A DNA stretch of 23,532 nt, from NCBI GenBank assembly GCA_031367895.1, contig JANLQP010000319.1, positions 1 to 23,532 on the forward strand, read 5' to 3'. The DNA comes from Ga0077555 sp031367895 (lineage in GTDB: Bacteria > Pseudomonadota > Alphaproteobacteria > Rhizobiales > Hyphomicrobiaceae). The notes under the pieces are model-generated. The model worked only from the letters and a program-made list of their open reading frames with translations. It was not told the DNA's origin and made no database searches. Shown piece after piece: positions 22,224 through 23,532 of this stretch. Made by a program: the position numbers and the translations under genes. Each line of letters opens with the position of its first letter. Position 1 is the first letter of the stretch.

Positions 22224-23039
22224 ATGAAACTCTGGTATCAGAGCATGACGCGCGAGGGTGGCGCCTGGGGCAGCTACCCGAAGGCGTTGCGCGGCGTGCT
22301 CGACAAGGTGAAGGCACCCGGCACCGAGATCGAGGTGCATGGCCTCAAGAAGACGGGCGGTGCCGGCGATCAGTTCCGTTATCTCGAGTTTCTCGAGACG
22401 GCCGAGGTGCTGGAAAACGTGCATATCGCGATGGAGCGCGGCTTCGACGCTTTCCTGCTCGGCAACATCTGCGATCCAGGGCTGCGGGAGGCACGCGAGT
22501 TCGCCAGCATCCCGGTGCTCGGCCTGTGCGAGACATCACTGCATCTCGCCTGCATGATGGGTGCGTCGTTTTCGCTCGTCACGATCAATGCGAAGTTCAC
22601 GCCGCGGATCATCGAGAACGTGGAGCGCGCCGGCCTGAAGGGCCGGATGGCCGCCGTCAATCGCATGCAAGTCGAACGGCTGCTGGATCTGTCGCTGGCG
22701 TTCGACGACAAGGCCGCCTGCGACCGGCTTGCAGCCGAGTTCGACCGCGCGGCGCGGGCCAACGCCGATGCGGGCGCCGAGGTGGTGATCGCGGCGGGTG
22801 GCGTGGTGATGGCGCTGCTGGCGCATGCCGACATCCACGAGGCCGGCGGCGGGTTGCCGATCCTCAACGGCATCACGGCGCTGGTGAAGGCCGGCGAGAT
22901 GGCGGTCGGTCTGTCGCGCGTGATGGGCGGGCGGTTCGCGAGCCGCGTGCGCACGTACGCGCCGCCACCGGCTGATCAGATCGAGGAGCTACGGCAGCTG
23001 TACAATCCGGGCATCTATCCGGGCGTGCGCGGGAAATAA
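22224..23039 (+). CDS. Aspartate/glutamate/hydantoin racemase-family protein, non-canonical
   Basis: The 271-residue protein has the two-domain Asp/Glu-racemase fold signatures: GFDAFLLGNICDPGLREAR (73-91, Cys83 at the first-lobe position), IPVLGLCETSLHLACMMG (96-113), SLVTINAKFTPRI and LPILNGITALVKAGEMAV. The second-lobe catalytic Cys, normally in a GCAG-type loop, is replaced by VIAAGGVVM (Gly192-Gly193). The protein therefore may not racemise by the two-Cys mechanism; one-Cys relatives include arylmalonate decarboxylase. Start ATG 22224 has GGAGG 5 nt upstream and fits MKLWYQSM; an open stretch back to 22050 lacks family sequence. It is divergent from the Cys-elbow hydrolase (217-bp gap), and a VOC-like relic follows directly. 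Confidence 0.9.
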   Translation: MKLWYQSMTREGGAWGSYPKALRGVLDKVKAPGTEIEVHGLKKTGGAGDQFRYLEFLETAEVLENVHIAMERGFDAFLLGNICDPGLREAREFASIPVLGLCETSLHLACMMGASFSLVTINAKFTPRIIENVERAGLKGRMAAVNRMQVERLLDLSLAFDDKAACDRLAAEFDRAARANADAGAEVVIAAGGVVMALLAHADIHEAGGGLPILNGITALVKAGEMAVGLSRVMGGRFASRVRTYAPPPADQIEELRQLYNPGIYPGVRGK

Positions 23040-23177
23040 CGTCAGTCAGCGGCCAGTCGGCAATCGACGTCAGCGACGGACGCGCCGGCGGTCGATCCGA
23101 TCGGGCAGACGCTGATCTATTTCGACACGGCCCCCAGCATGGGCACGCGCATGCATTTGACGGAGGTGGCGGGGTGA
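23040..23177 (+). pseudogene. C-terminal relic of a VOC/glyoxalase-like gene
   Basis: In frame after the racemase-family stop, the DNA reads on to a TGA at 23175. Its last 28 codons (from about 23094) give VDPIGQTLIYFDTAPSMGTR then MHLTEVAG. Such GQ.L.YFDT..LGTR.HL.E endings look like the C-terminal strand pair of VOC-superfamily proteins. No start codon with a ribosome-binding site precedes it, and the part before 23094 is not protein-like. It is probably the end of a deleted gene once downstream of the racemase-family gene; the call rests on a short match. Confidence 0.4.
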
Positions 23178-23231
23178 AACCGCGGTCAGTCCGGAACACG
23201 TGATTGGATAGTTCCCGCTCGGCCTTTGTCG

Positions 23232-23532
23232 TTACCGATCACTTTTGTTGAGACATTTCCTGATCTCCGCGACGAGGCGTTCCGGCCGCACGGGCTTGCT
23301 GACGAGCGGCGCATTTCTGAATGCTGCCGGTTGCTGCTCGCGCGCATAGCCTGAGATCGTGACGAACGGTGTAGCTCTCGCACTCAACACCCGCGCGATC
23401 GGCTCGGCCGTCTCATTGCCAAGGTTGATGTCGAGCACGGCCGCCTCACAGCCCGAGTGCTCGATCAGCGCCAGGGCATGGGCGACCGAGCCCACTGGCC
23501 CGACCACGGTGAAGCCGGCATCGGACAAGATC
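23232..23532 (-). CDS. Response-regulator receiver domain protein, N-terminus beyond the window
   Basis: About 100 residues of a CheY-like receiver domain read from the right edge to TAA 23232. Seen are SDAGFTVVGPVGSVAHALAL (the alpha1-beta2 region), AAVLDINLG with the phospho-acceptor Asp, PFVTISGYA with the Thr/Ser switch, and PLVSKPVRPERLVAEI with the conserved Lys. The first strand with its acidic pair lies past the edge; the frame stays open to the end (ILSDAGF), so the in-window TTG is not taken as a start. The stop follows the receiver domain by a few residues (CLNKSDR), so the visible end has no output domain. Such single-domain regulators often lie beside a HWE or hybrid histidine kinase, which could be outside the window. 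Confidence 0.9.
   Translation of the reverse strand, partial: ILSDAGFTVVGPVGSVAHALALIEHSGCEAAVLDINLGNETAEPIARVLSARATPFVTISGYAREQQPAAFRNAPLVSKPVRPERLVAEIRKCLNKSDR

Noticed and set aside
22007..22225. Longer N-terminus for the Cys-elbow hydrolase
   Set aside because: The extension is Cys/Arg-rich and unlike the fold's start; ATG 22006 fits the first beta-strand.

Overview
The window looks like chromosomal DNA from a GC-rich alphaproteobacterium, most likely Hyphomicrobiales (Bradyrhizobium/Xanthobacteraceae-like). The grounds are codon use, an Aat of the short alphaproteobacterial type (ACGIFPMAESADDP), and the mix of TTT transporters, a DUF1028 protein, SDRs and small catabolic enzymes. Nothing in it fixes a genus. 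I see no rRNA, tRNA, CRISPR array, insertion sequence or phage gene.

Layout. Positions 1-4755 form a minus-strand cluster. In transcription order it has a HAD-IB (MtnX-like) phosphatase, a class III PLP aminotransferase, a decayed EamA/DMT-type small transporter (multiply frameshifted), an Est30/monoglyceride-lipase-like alpha/beta hydrolase, and a FemABX/BioF2-like GNAT protein that runs off the left edge. Positions 5083-6967 (minus) hold a NitT/TauT/SsuBC-type ABC ATPase and permease with no intact binding protein; a signal-peptide-like relic lies upstream. Position 7476 starts aat (plus), which converges on an N-acyl-D-amino-acid deacylase-like amidohydrolase (minus), with a strong inverted repeat between them.

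Positions 10294-14327 (plus) are a complete tripartite tricarboxylate transporter operon: TctB, TctA and two tandem, paralogous TctC/Bug-type binding proteins. It diverges from the deacylase, so the two units may serve one substrate. Next come a type IA topoisomerase (TopB-like, plus) and a convergent DUF1028 protein (minus), which diverges from an SDR (plus). A 41-bp tandem repeat with an internal dyad lies between that SDR and a second, convergent SDR. The second SDR follows an NTF2-like/flavin monooxygenase fusion (both minus). Then come an alpha/beta hydrolase with Cys in place of the nucleophilic Ser (minus), a divergent Asp/Glu-racemase-family protein lacking the usual second catalytic Cys (plus), a C-terminal relic of a VOC-like gene, and the C-terminal part of a response-regulator receiver protein cut by the right edge.

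Overall this is an accessory-metabolism region: uptake of carboxylate or amino-acid-like compounds and their oxidation, hydrolysis or racemisation, next to a possible small biosynthetic cluster at the left edge. The most unusual items are the aminotransferase/HAD/GNAT/hydrolase cluster with its ruined transporter, the deacylase lacking classical metal-ligand histidines opposite a two-binding-protein TTT, the Cys-elbow hydrolase beside the non-canonical racemase-like protein, and the tandem repeat.
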